Shown one piece after another: positions 39,101 through 50,219 of a stretch of 64,000 nucleotides of DNA (the first letter of the stretch is position 1; every line of letters begins with the position of its first letter). The stretch is from Apiospora phragmitis (lineage: Eukaryota; Ascomycota; Sordariomycetes; Amphisphaeriales; Apiosporaceae). The notes below the pieces were generated by a model. That model searched no databases. It saw only the letters and a list, made by a program, of their open reading frames with translations, and had not been told where the DNA came from. The translations under genes were made by a program, and so were the position numbers. The stretch spans positions 1,302,001 to 1,366,000 of the forward strand of contig JAQQWL010000002.1 of NCBI GenBank assembly GCA_038363925.1, read 5' to 3'.

Positions 39101-40698
39101 TTTTCGCGGCGTTATTTATATATATAAGTATTAATTTTAATAATAAATTTTATATACGAAAGAAAGTTATTAAAGGTGTTAAGCCGGTTAAATTTATTCT
39201 TAATATCGTCCTTTAATTCTTAGTAATATATTATAATTTTCGTAGTTTCGGTATAATTTAATCGGGTTATAATACGCCGGAACTTAGCTATATAAAAGGC
39301 GGCTGATCTTTTTTACTTAAAGGTTTTAAGTTCCTTTTCCGCCTGTCGCTTTTCGTTGGGGTCTTAAAAAAGTAATTTAAAGGCTTATTTAAAGCCGTTA
39401 TAATTCTCGAAAATATATTATACCTTTATACGGTATAGTTTAATTTATTAATTATTTTTTATAAGTTCGTTTAAATAGGGTTCGAATTAAGCGAATATTT
39501 TATTTTTAAAAAACGAAGCGGCGTAAATAACTCGTTAAGTAACGTTTTAGAACGTTTTTTTATAAAACTATTAATAAGTTTTAATTTAAATAAGGAAGTT
39601 TTAGAGGTTTTTACTTATTTTATTAAAAAAAGTTAACGTATTAATTTTTATACTTTTTTTTAATATAATAAAGGTTTAAATAATATTAATAATTATATAA
39701 AAGAGATCTATTTTTTTATATAATTTATTAATATTATAAAATATTTATTTTAAAATATTCTTAATTAGGAGCTTATTACGTTCCTTTTCGAGCTTAATAT
39801 AATAATATTAATAATTAACGCTTATTGTATAGGTTCGTTATTATTATTATCGCTATTAATATTTATAATAAAGTTCCGTTAAGAAGTGTTAAAAGTGGCG
39901 ATAAAAGTTTTTCTTTATCGGATAATATTATTAAAATTAAGTATAAATATAATTTTTATAATATTATTATTTAAAGGCTTAAATAATAATTTATAAAAAT
40001 AAAAATAATTAAAATATAACGAATATTATTTAAATTTTAAAAAAAACTTAATAAAATATATTAAAGTTTATATTAATAATATAAAAAAGTATTTAAATAT
40101 ATAATAAAAGTTACTTTTATTATTATAATAAATAATAACTCGTAAAAATTAAAATAATTAAAATATATAAGTTTAAAAATATTTATAATAATTTTATTAA
40201 AATTATTTATTTTATTAATAAATTAAAATTAATATTTAAATTAATTATTAAAATAAAAAATATTTATATAAAATATATAAAAAATATCCGTTATTATATA
40301 TTTAATTTCTTCCTTTATTAATTTATTAAAGCGTTTATTAACTTATAATAATCCCGTTATTAACTCACGGTGATCTATCTTTTAAATTACGGTGATCCAT
40401 TCTAGCGGCTTACTTAGGGGCGCCGTAATCCCGTTACTCCTAGCTCACTCGCTAAAGCGGTGGTTTAGTCGCTCCTCGTCCCGTGGCTCCTTCCTGGCTA
40501 CTTTCCCGGGTCGGGTCTATCCTTTCGCTATTTAGGATATTTTCGTAGTTATATTCGCGCGTTTCTATAATATAAAAGAGTTCATATTAATATAATTAAT
40601 AATACGGTCGGTAATTATAACGTTATAGCCTGGTCGGGTATAATAGTTCCGTTCCGGCGGGTAGGGTCTTGGCCGCATGGTTAGGTCGGGTTGTAATA
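33190..40698 (-). mobile_element. Ty3/Gypsy LTR retrotransposon, inverted copy, 3' LTR truncated
   Basis: The 5' LTR is 40015-40698 (684 bp, minus; starts TATTACAACCCGACC). The 3' LTR is about 33190-33669, lacking its last about 200 bp. Same family and same U3 type as the element at 17716 (GGATCACCGTAATTT and related words near 40380-40400). Reverse transcriptase reads YFDNIFIY on the minus strand near 36600-36625; integrase lies around 35.1-35.4 kb and gag around 39.1-39.9 kb. RIP stops are throughout. Slightly less mutated than the complete copy in places (34.0-34.4 kb). Confidence 0.85.
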
Positions 40699-41520
40699 AG
40701 TAGCTTAGAAGACGTCGTACACTTTTGTAATAGCTTTTTAATTAATTTAATTCGAACCTTTTCGCGTCGCTTAAATTATGAAAACGATACGATCTTTTTT
40801 TAATTAAATCGGTATTATAGTTATAAAGATATTACGTTTTAAAATGTAGTTATATAAATCGAAAAAAAGAGTGGCCGACTTAATAATATAGTCGATTTAG
40901 TAGTAAACTACGTTAACGGTTAATAAAAGCGTTAATATTAAAAAAGCGCCGGCGAAATTACTAAAACTTTATAAAAGAAAAAGTACTTTATAATAACTTT
41001 AATTATTAATACCGGTAAGTATTAATTAATTTTTATAAGCGAAGTTATTTTATAATAGCTTTATTTTTTACCTTTAGTCGAGTTTATATAATAGCGATCG
41101 AACGCCCTTAAAAAGAAAATAAAACGAGAAAAAAAATTATTATAATAACCTTATTTTTATAAGTAGAAGCACTTTATAATAGCTTTATTTCTTACTTTTA
41201 ATTAAGATTATATAATAGCGATTAACGCTTTTAAAAGAAAGAAAAAGAGTATTTTATAATAACTTTATTAAATAAAGTAATTAAAAAAATATTAATAAAT
41301 AAAATAATCGTTTATAACGGCCTTTTATATTAAAAATCCACACGAATATATATAAAGTTTATTTTTATAATAAAATATTTAATAAACTTAATATATACTT
41401 TATTATTTATATTAATTAAACATTTATTATAACGATTTAAGTAACGATTTTAACCTTTTTTAAAATGCTTATAATTATTATCGTAGTCCGTTTATAGAAA
41501 AATAGTCGAGTTATATAAAC
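40699..41520. repeat. AT-rich edge with imperfect repeats of a TATAATAGCTTTATT word
   Basis: TATAATAGCTTTATTT occurs at 41051 and 41175 in about 75-bp similar contexts (spacing 124 bp); weaker relatives lie at 40990, 41146 and 41255. Probably a decayed tandem or a piece of an unrecognised element. Composition returns to normal at about 41515. Confidence 0.4.
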
Positions 41521-42324
41521 GGGTGCACGGAGGTCACTGCGCTATCTCAATATGGAGTACTTCCAGGGAGCCTTCGGGCAGGGGGCGAGCTGGTCGTAGA
41601 CTCGGATCCGATTCTAGTGCTGCTATCACAACGCTCGTCCCCTCGAAGACGATATATAGTGAGTGATGATGGAATATAATAAGTCATCGTGGGTATTACT
41701 GGAGTTCGCGCACATGTAGAAGAATATAGGATCTATACTTGTTAACAAATCCGGGATATATTCGTTGAAAATTTAATATACTGACTGATACATCCCATCC
41801 AACAGCAGTAGCCTATCCCTTTCTCTCTTTTATTCCTCCCCAAAACCCGAAGATCCCCTCTCATTGGCTCGCGCCTGTCGATCGTGCGATACCAACATTT
41901 GCAGCTGGAATTCCGCCCTTCCAAGTCGTCCCAAATCCTCCCAAATCCCCAGGAAGCGATGGTGCGTCCAACGCGTTTCGTGAAAAAGTACTCGCATCCC
42001 AAATCGTCAGAGGGCTAATAAATATACCACATACATTATCTTACATCAATCTCGATTCTCGGCAATCCAGGCCTTCGTTCCACACGGCGGATAAAGGGGG
42101 AGCTGAGACAAGCCCAGCTACCCAGGACACGGCAAAACGAGTCAATACGAGAACTCAATGCCGCCGATAGGAATCGAACATATTCTCATTTATCAATCCT
42201 CGTCTCTCTCGGTACATAATGACAAGCATATCAAGTTGGGAAGTCATATTAGAGTTCCAGCTAGTCGCTCGGGTTGGGCCGTACTGGAAGACAAGAAGTA
42301 TTGGAAGCTTAATATGGAAGACTA
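41521..42324. other. Interval right of the RIP island, no gene seen
   Basis: Normal composition. Short ORFs (41742-42002 minus; 42158-42475 plus, which overlaps the FAS relic) lack supporting features. Confidence 0.4.
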
Positions 42325-42840
42325 TCAGATGAAACGCGCGGACATTTCCGACAGCTCGGCCACGGAGAAACCCGCGGAGCCCTCGCTTAGGAGTGAGCTT
42401 CCACCTATCGCCCTGGCCGTAGGGTCAGGGAAGAATTCCTTGTACGACCTACCTGCTTCGGTCCAAGCCGACTGATCCTTCGCTTTGATGGCCGTATTGG
42501 TCATCATAGCCAACTGGAAGGCCTGTTCGGCACCATGCCGCCGGTTCCCCACCGCTTTGCGATATGACTCGTACTGGGCCTCTGGCAGCGCTCCAGCCTC
42601 CGTTGGGGGCTCACGGCGTGACCCCAATCACGATGCCACCCCGCTCCCTCCTCTCTTCTCCCCGGAACCGTACGAGGTCAGCATGAACGCCTTGATACCG
42701 CCGCTGCCGCCAGGAACATCAAGCGCCTCAGAAGGGTAGTAGGCACCCATTCAGCATCCACGCTCCCGCGACACTCTTTGGTGTTCTGTCAGGGACCACG
42801 CAGCCTTTGCATACAAAGCGCTTGTCTTTCCAGTCGAGTT
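42325..42840 (-). pseudogene. Relic of a fatty acid synthase alpha-subunit ketosynthase region
   Basis: Minus-strand fragments line up in order with the C-terminal ketosynthase part of fungal FAS alpha (FAS2, or the HexA-type FAS of secondary metabolism): LTEH-PKSVAGAWMLNGCL (family: GHPKxxAGAWMxNGxLQ), YPSEALDVPGGSGGIKAFML, TSYGSGEK, GGIVIGVTP, then LPEAQYESYRKAV, FQLAMMTNTAIKAKDQSAW and FFPDPTARA. Between them are frame changes, a TGA, and a deletion of about 40-50 residues after NGCL. The 100-codon frame 42325-42627 is what remains of the end. The phosphopantetheinyl transferase domain and everything before the ketosynthase C-terminus are missing. FAS alpha is about 1,850 residues, so this is a small dead remnant. 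Confidence 0.7.
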
Positions 42841-44944
42841 AATCCTGCCGATCCTGATCGTGCCGAGGGCTCAAGAGTTCATGGCGCACTGGGAGAATGT
42901 CATGGGTGCGTTACTTTACCCACTGACAGTACTAGTTCTTGGCATACCCGCTGACTACAAGGCGTCCGGGCCAAAATCACTCTGGCAAATTGGACCAGAA
43001 GGAGTAACTGTGGTGTATTACTTGCATCATCCTTGTTACTTAGCCTTCCTGGAGGATTAGCTAGGAATATCCGAATGTTAATCGTTAACGTTTACTAGAC
43101 TAGCATTAACGCCGTCCTTACAGTGGCATAAACATTGCCACTCTATTTGCTACTGGATTATCCGAAACCTGGCCACGTAAAATACCGATGTATTACTAAG
43201 TCTACTGGGATAATCATAAGCCCGACAGTATAACAGGTTAGTAAGTTGATTATCTCACGTACTATCCACGTATCATCCCACGTATTATCCCACGTATTAT
43301 CCCGCGTATCATCTCACGTGTTATTTCACGTATCCATAGGAGAAAGTAGGAGACACATTACTTATTACACAACTAGAAATCCTAATGTAAGCTCGTCATG
43401 AACTGCACGCCTGATTCTGTTGCATCCACCATGCAGAATCTTCCCTACTTCGTCAACAAGTCCATGAAATTGCTTGTTGGCATAGCATCTATATTCAGAT
43501 GCATGAAACTGCCGGCAACACCAGCGCGAGTGAGGGGATTGGGGTGATCCGGAACTCGACATGCGGACCCGAAAATGTCGGGGCTCGGCGTCCGGACTCC
43601 GGCGAATTTCTTTGGCTGAGACTCACCACGGTACGACTCGCATCTTCCAGCAGAACTCTAATAAACTGGTAAACGAGTTTCCGGTAGTAATCAACTAATC
43701 ATATATCGGCGTCATATATATTTTCCTTACTTTCTTATCCTTTGTATAGTTCAAATAGTCCCATCTATTCTGGACTGGTCATTATTTGCGCCTTGTAATG
43801 TTTGATGGTTTTCCTTTGCTCTCGATGAGCAGGTCGAAGCTGTACGTTATCTCGTCTAGGGGTCGGGCATCGGAGCGAGATGGAAACAAGTAATTATGAG
43901 CAGCAAATCAAAACTATGTGGTGGAAAAGAAAACCATTCAAATAAATTTCAGCTCTTTTGCGGGGTGCTTCCGAATCGAAGGTTAATCTAGATCAATGCC
44001 CTGCTTGGTCGGGAGTTACTCCGAAGTGAGGCGCACAGCAGGAGCACCAACACACCTGAAGATCCTTTCCATATGTATCCGTGATTACGGACAGGTAGGT
44101 TAGCCAACAATGGTAATCTGATATAATACTGTGCAAGGTACAGTGTTTGGTATAGAGGTGACAGGCTGTGCTAAATGTTACGAGCCCACGATTCTTCATG
44201 GTTACTCAGCTTGTCACGCAAGCCTATTACCGTGCTGCCGGAGACTCACAGTGCGAGGTGATATTCGATCCAAAGCATTGACGCTTCACTATGATACTAT
44301 GATCCGAGCTCTGTAGCCGAACTCTCCTTCAATATAACTAACATTAGCAGCGGGAGAAGTTTGCCGACGGGGTTCAAGCCGGACGGATCTATGGTGACTC
44401 GGGAATTGACTATCAACCATTTCTGACCACAGACTACTCACTCGACTTACACATGTATACATCACATCCAAACATGTGTATGAAACCTGATATGCTGTGA
44501 TCACGCCTGGTTCAAGTTTACACTCCCCTATATTACATTCCCCCTCCCCGCCATGATTGATTTCCCTCGTGTCCAAGTGCTAACAAACCATCTGTTAAGT
44601 TGTCTGGTATCCACTTTAGCCATCTATGGCATGTATGATCCCCCTTTTCTGGCTTGGCGGTCAGTGACTGGCTGGGGTTAACCCCCTTATGATGAACAGC
44701 CGGACTTAAGTATGCCGTGTTTCCGCCCAGTATTAACTCCGAGTATTAGGATAGAAGCCAGTTCTTCCGAATCCAACTCTTGTCCCTTTATCCCGTTCTA
44801 AGTCACCCACTGATCCCAAATTCATATCTTCATAATTTAATTACTTTTTAAGGTCGACCAGTGTTGCCATTGTAGCGAGAAACACATCCGGCCTCTCCAT
44901 ACAGTCCAACCCACGCTTTTTCAAGCAGAAAAACCTACAACACG
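42841..44944. other. Gene-poor interval with a 12-bp tandem array
   Basis: No convincing intact gene. A minus ORF 43365-43562 with WCCRQFHASEYRCYANKQF has an odd Cys/aromatic-rich start but no family I recognise. The last 300 bp lead into the SDR pseudogene. Confidence 0.4.
43256..43336. repeat. 12-bp tandem repeat, about 7 copies (CACGTATTATCC)
   Basis: Consecutive units CACGTACTATC, CACGTATCATCC, CACGTATTATCC (twice), CGCGTATCATCT, CACGTGTTATTT and CACGTATCCAT. Confidence 0.8.
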
Positions 44945-45525
44945 ATGGCACCGCTCGAAGGACAGTACATACTGATTATCGGCGGTTCCTCCGGCATGGG
45001 TTTTGCCGTAGCGAAACTCGCGCTGGCCAGCGGCGCCAAGGTGGCCATTGCGTCCTCGAGCGCCGACAAGGTCCAAGACGCCGTCTCGAGGCTGAGCGGC
45101 GGCGGCGGCCATGCACAGGCGTCGGGTCACGTCGTCGACCTCGCCAACGCCGACCGGAGACCGCGCTGGAGAAATTGTTCACCGAGGTCACCACCACCCG
45201 AGACGGTATCCAGCAGCAGCAGCAGCCGCTCGACCACGTCATCAACACCGCCGGGCGCGGCGTCCCCAAACCCATCTCCGAGATCGACATGGGCTCGGTC
45301 AACGAGCTCGCGCGCCTGCCGCTCTTCGTGCCGCTGCTCATCGGCAAGCTGGCGCCCCGGTTCTTGAAGGCGGGTCCCAACTCCAGCATCATCTTCGCGT
45401 CCGGCCAGGTCGCCGAGAAGCCGGCCTCGCCCGAGGAGGTGGCCGAGGCGTATATCTACCTTGTCAAGAACACGGATGCTACGGGGTCTAATGTGAGTTC
45501 CAACGGTGGTGTTATTCTCAAGTAA
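44945..45525 (+). pseudogene. Short-chain dehydrogenase/reductase with frameshift and internal deletion
   Basis: Classical SDR fold. The N-terminal Rossmann strand and cofactor loop LIIGGSSGMGFAVAKLALA are intact, followed by GAKVAIASSSADKV. After DLANAD the frame shifts by one near 45150-45160 (GACCGGAG; a third C would restore DPETALEKLF). It continues with HVINTAGRG and SSIIFASGQVAEKPA and then jumps straight to SPEEVAEAYIYLVKNTDATGSNVSSNGGV. In this family about 60-80 residues, with the catalytic YxxxK equivalent and the SPG loop, lie between these two parts; they are missing and no intron fits. The protein would be about 190 instead of about 250 residues and inactive. Its neighbour is the FAS relic, so both may come from a lost biosynthetic cluster. 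Confidence 0.75.
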
Positions 45526-46070
45526 AATTCAAAGCATCTGGGAAGGTCAATTTTAAGATACAGTTACTAATTACATGCGAGCTCAAATTACATTTCCGTC
45601 GCAATGACTGGGATAGTGTTATTAAGTCTGCTATTGTTCGTAATAATGACTAGGTTGATGCCAGCGTAATTCTTCATCCAGTTACTCGGAACGGCCACCA
45701 ACGAAGAATGTACTCTAGACAGACAAATTATAGAAAATAACATATTTCACTACTATTATTATACAAGTCCAGATGAGGCTCGATGAATCTATGAAAAAAA
45801 AAGATGTATAACGACCCTGGCTTGCCCTACTTCCTCCTTCCCCTTTTCTAGAGCCAAGACTCTGAATTGGATGGCCGCAGTGTATAAGTGGATGAAGGTG
45901 TTGTCAGGTAACACACGGTGGAGATGGACGGGGACAGAAGCCCTCCTGCATATACAGTTTCATTTTTGTGAACATGTCAGTCGATACTTGAATTTTCATC
46001 TGCTTTTGAAGTCTTTTCATCTTTTTCGGCGCTCACCCAAATAACCACTGTCCTCTACCAAACATCCATC
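45526..46070. other. Intergenic
   Basis: No gene seen; presumed promoter of the next plus-strand candidate near its end. Confidence 0.4.
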
Positions 46071-46786
46071 ATGGCGGTCGATCAAGACGTCATCGGCACA
46101 GGGAAGCTGCATTGGCCAACAATCAATGTACGACAGCACTGGCGATATTCGGTCGTCTTGCCAAGAAGTTATTGTCCAGCAGGTCACTAGATAAGCTGCA
46201 GATCAAAGTCCTAGCAACACTTTACGACAACTAACTCGATGAAAACACAGGCTTTACGTCCTCGATCGAGACCTTTGATCTGCACATCAAGAAGCCAGCC
46301 ATACGCACACAACTGGTCCCGGGCCCGGACTCTAGCGTTTGCCCCCATTCGGTCCTTAAAGTTGGACTCTACAATGCAACGGGGAGTCCCGAGTCGTGGG
46401 TCCTGGACCCGGCCGGCTGCCAGTACGGCTTCAATGGGGTTCTGGTGCCGTACGACAATTATCTCCGAGAAAGGCAGTGCACAATCTCGGCTGAGCCCGC
46501 ATCATACCTCTGGACGGAAACCAAAGATACGGATTACTTCGAAAGCCTCCCGGTTCTAAACAGAACTGCAGCTCAGCGCACCGACAGGGCTGTGGAGCGG
46601 AAGATCCGCCTGCATTACGCCTCGTTCGTCGAGGTACGGTTCGGGGCCGGTCAGCCTAGCGCAGCGAAGAGCCTTTTGGAGTATACCTCGGGAAGCTTCG
46701 AAGGGCAGCTTGACGGGCTTATGGAGGACTTGAGAAAGCACATGACATCATATATGGATGAGCATGGCTTATACAGGCAGAGCTAG
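46071..46786 (+). CDS. Hypothetical fungal protein, 5' structure uncertain
   Basis: The main exon is open from 46235 (or from an acceptor ACACAG ending at 46250) to TAG 46784-46786. It reads GFTSSIETFDLHIKKPAIR, VLKVGLYNATGSPESWVLD, PAGCQYGFNGVLVPYDNYL and, at the end, LDGLMEDLRKHMTSYMDEHG. The block 'LKV-LY ... SWVLD-AG-QYG' is typical of an uncharacterised fungal family whose members often carry a MYND finger elsewhere; no finger is seen here. A likely first exon is ATG 46071 (MAVDQDVIGTGKLHWPTIN) with donor GTACGA at 46128, but its phase (0) does not match the acceptor phase (needs 1). Either the exon model is wrong or a base is missing, as in other genes here. Confidence 0.45.
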
Positions 46787-48622
46787 AGCCCAGCGGAATG
46801 AGAAAAAAGGGTTGGGGACGTCACCAAAGGTCCATGCCGTGCTTTAAGAAGAAAATTAAGTAGACAACAAAACCAAGATTGCTGGTGATAAATCGGTTAG
46901 AGTCGATAGCTGCTTCCATGAGCTTATACTCATCTATTACATAACCATCGCCACAACCTAGCTGTGCAGCTTATGCAGTGTGTTATATATATAGCCCCGT
47001 AGCATTTATGAGCCTAGCAGAGGCAATCTCATTAATTAGCCCTCAAAGCTATACAACCTGATATGTTGCTAACGCTCGTATAATACTCGAATAATAACCG
47101 TATCATTAATAAATAAACATTGAGTAAACGCTTCAAGTGTAGCAACTGGGTTTTCTGGCCGTTATTGCGTTTAATGAGCAATAGGATACATCATCTAGAA
47201 GATACTGGTCGAAATCTGGAACCGGTCCCAAACGTCTTCCCATGGATCTCCAAGCCAATTCAACAGATCTAAGGCCCGAGAAGGCCCGAAAAGCACCAAT
47301 CTGGTTCCAGTCACTATCCGAGGCAACACCATCGACTTAGGTGTCTCGACAATACAGCAATTGACCAACACCCAGGCCGCCCTGGCCCAGACTCAAGCAA
47401 CCCGATCCCAGGATTTGGCCCAGGGCCAAGCCAACCAGTTCACGGCGGTCATCCAGGATTTGGTCCAGCTCCAGACTGCTCATATAGCTACTCGACAAGA
47501 CATCAGAGAATTTCACGGACACACAAATTTTCTTTCAAGGGGGTAGATCTTTAACTACAGTGGCTGTTCTTACAATAGCTGGTAGTCTCTCATGGCAGCG
47601 AAGCTTTTGTTTCAAGGTCCACCGTGGCAAGCCACAATTTAATAGCCCAGCATTTCCTATCTGGAAAAAACACGCAATCTTTGCTGTCCCTAAACATTTG
47701 CTCTCGGCCACCAAATCACGCCGAATAGGGGCAACTGAGCCATAAGGCAGACGCCAAATAGGGGCAGCATGCAAACCAGACAGGTGATGTACAAGCCACG
47801 TGGTCTGCGAAATCTGTAGTCCGCCTTTGATACAAGTTCTTATGTAGATGCGTCAGGACGTGCGTACGAAGGTATGCCTCGAACTGCCAGCCATCCCCCG
47901 AGACTGGAACCCGCGGGCTGCTGATAAGCGAGAGCGGGTACGCGACGAGAGCCCTCAGGGGCCAAGCTCCTCCTCTCATTGGAGGCCACCGTCCTGGAAT
48001 AAGAGCACGTCGCTCAAATGCGACCACGTAACATTTTAGTATCTAGCTGCCATGAATCTTGACGGTACAAGAGACTTGATTATGTGTGAAATTACTCAAT
48101 TTCGCCAAAATAAGAATACAGTAAACTTCAGCTTTGGGGTATCAAACACGAATATCGGCAAGTGGCCAACCAGCTCCAACAGAAGCTGGAGTAATTTCGG
48201 AAGGAGATTGCCGGGCGCGATGACCTGGCCGATGTGAACCAGGTCCCCGGATCCGGAGCGCACAAAGTGGTCAACAGTCTCAATGTCACTATGGGCGGAG
48301 TTAGGCGGAGTGACTTTTTTGGATACTAGGTAAAGAGATCAATAGCCATGACGGGCTCGTAGTCCCCATTGGTTCCACAATAATGGTTTGCTGGTCAAGG
48401 GGCTAACCCCTGTACAGAACGGAACTCCGAGCTCCAAGCACCTTGAGGGCACATGTGGGGTAGATTGATGGTACTAGTTAAATAAATAAGTAGGTAAGGT
48501 GAGAAGACTCTGGCAGTCTCATCGCTGCCTCCCATTCTTTTCTACCTTTATGCCTACATGTGGTATGAGATGCAGTGCCGTAACCGGCCAGACCAGCTTT
48601 GCCCATCTAGAAAAAGGCATAT
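46787..48622. other. Intergenic, one weak Gln-rich open frame
   Basis: A plus-strand frame ending at 47546 reads VTIRGNTIDLGVSTIQQLTN then Q/T-rich repeats (QAALAQTQATRSQDLAQGQ). It lacks a convincing start and could be a fragment of a gag or a hypothetical gene. Nothing else is supported. Confidence 0.35.
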
Positions 48623-50219
48623 CTAATCGAAGACGATGGCAGCCTTGATAGCAGACTTGTTGCGGATGCTCTCGAGAGCCTCACCCCACTGCTCCAGCTT
48701 GAAGGTCTTGTTGACAATGCCGGCAGTCTTGACCTTCTATAGAAGAGGTTAGTAAGCACACGTTACAATGTCAAGGAGGCTAGAACTTACGCCACTGTCA
48801 AGGTAGTCAACGGTTGCGGGGAACATGAAGGTCTCGGAGAAAGATCCAATGATGGTGATTTCTAGAAATCGTCAGCGGCTTCAATCTTCTAGGACCACGG
48901 GACTTTCAGCAACTTACCATCACCGAAGATCTTGGAAGGAGGCCAGGTGACACGGGCGGAGTCAGGGTAGACACCGTAGCACACAAGCTTTCCACCGCGG
49001 CGGACGTAGTTGATCGAGTCCTCAAGGACCTTGGCGCTACCCGATGCCTCGACGACTACGGAATATGTCAGTTTGGCGCTTCACGTACGAGATGACCCAA
49101 ACTTACCGATATCGAATCCATAGGGGTTGTCCGTCTTAAGCTGCTCCCATTGGGGAGTGGCGTCCTTTCGGGACAGAGGCACGTACTTGTCGGCAGCCTC
49201 CAGGCTCCTGGCCAGCTCCATCTTGGCGCCCTCGGGGGCGGCGATGGTCAATTGAGAGACACCAGAGTTCTTCCTGAACAGGGGTCAGTATACACTGGGG
49301 GCCGGTGCGCATCAAGAGACTTACAGGAACTGGGCCATCATGAGACCGGTAGGACCAGCTCCGATCAGAAGGGCGTGAGAGCCAGCCTTAGGGGCAATCT
49401 TCTCCAGACCGTGCATGGCGCATGACGCCGGCTCAATCAGAGTGGCATCAACATCGGAAAGGTTGTTAATCTTGAAGAGCTTTCCTTGTGTGTAGGAGCA
49501 CTAGGACGTGTTAGTCTTCGGTCGAAAAGGAGTGAGCAGGGACAACTAACGTATTCAGCGAAACCGCCGTCCAGACCCACCACACCGTGAGCCTTGAAGT
49601 CCTCGCAGAGAAGAGCGTCGCCTCGGCGGCAGTAGAAGCTTCGCAAAGGGTTAGTCGGTTTTCATAACGTGGCGCCTGGAATCTATGTACTCACCAGTGA
49701 CCGCAGAGCTCCGAGTTGTCAGCAGCGACACGGTCGCCAATCTGGAAGGATGTGACGTCGTCGGCCACGGCTAGAATCATTCTTAGTCGGGCGCTTTCAC
49801 ACTGGACGGATTCTTATCTTACCGACAACCTCACCAATGGTCTCGTGACCAGGGATGAGAGGGAACGTGGCGATAAACTCGCCTTCGTGGATGTGAAGAT
49901 CGGTACCGCAGACACCGCAGGCCTGAGGAACATGTTATTACGTCGCACGGAGCAGACCAAGACGTGAGCACGACTTACCTTGACCTTGATGAGGACATCA
50001 CCAGCTCGGGAGGTGGGCAGGGGCACCTGGACGATGCTCCAGTCTTCTGGCTTCTCATATCTATCCGAGACGACAAGGTTAACACATCAGAAGCATATAC
50101 TGGTGGCGTGGTGGACGCAGAAACCAATTGCTCAAGGATAAGAACACCAAAAGACGAGCACGATAGTCGCTGAGAACATACCTGAGAGCCTTCATGGTCT
50201 TGGGGAGTTCAGGAGCCAT
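48623..50219 (-). CDS. Zinc-dependent D-arabinitol/polyol dehydrogenase (MDR family)
   Basis: NAD(P)-dependent medium-chain dehydrogenase that oxidises a sugar alcohol at a zinc centre; cytosolic. Ten exons (minus): 50182-50219, 49979-50060, 49823-49922, 49695-49770, 49551-49638, 49325-49500, 49107-49273, 48918-49055, 48791-48861, 48623-48736. All phases agree, giving 349 residues, the family length. [16 protein letters not shown] and PGHETIGEV hold the catalytic-zinc Cys and His-Glu. [19 protein letters not shown] holds the four structural-zinc Cys. [13 protein letters not shown] is the Rossmann loop. [20 protein letters not shown] and [13 protein letters not shown] follow. The closest remembered match is fungal D-arabinitol dehydrogenase ARD1; sorbitol or xylitol dehydrogenase activity is possible. 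Introns are 50-56 nt except the first (121 nt). It is intact, unlike its leftward neighbours. Confidence 0.92.

Larger units (their letters stand above)
12545..41520. repeat. RIP-mutated AT-rich island of nested transposons
   Basis: About 29 kb with extreme A+T, long stretches without CA or TG, and remaining C/G mostly in CpG. Protein relics are interrupted by TAA/TAG where CAA, CAG or TGG is expected, and show Asp-to-Asn and Cys-to-Tyr changes. This is the signature of RIP (C-to-T at CpA in duplicated DNA). It contains no live gene that I can see. Individual elements are listed separately. The stretches 12545-12918, 14699-15337 and 30791-31228 inside it are AT-rich and unassigned apart from an LTR scrap near 14940-15070. 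Confidence 0.93.

Noticed and set aside
12545..41520. Island as a centromere
   Set aside because: AT-rich RIP DNA can form fungal centromeres, but 29 kb of recognisable nested elements between ordinary genes is better explained as a transposon graveyard. CENP-A data would decide.
42158..42475. 105-codon plus ORF
   Set aside because: Overlaps the FAS relic on the other strand, which has clear homology; no own features.
43261..43330. CRISPR-like array
   Set aside because: Units are directly adjacent 12-mers without spacers, and the genome is eukaryotic.
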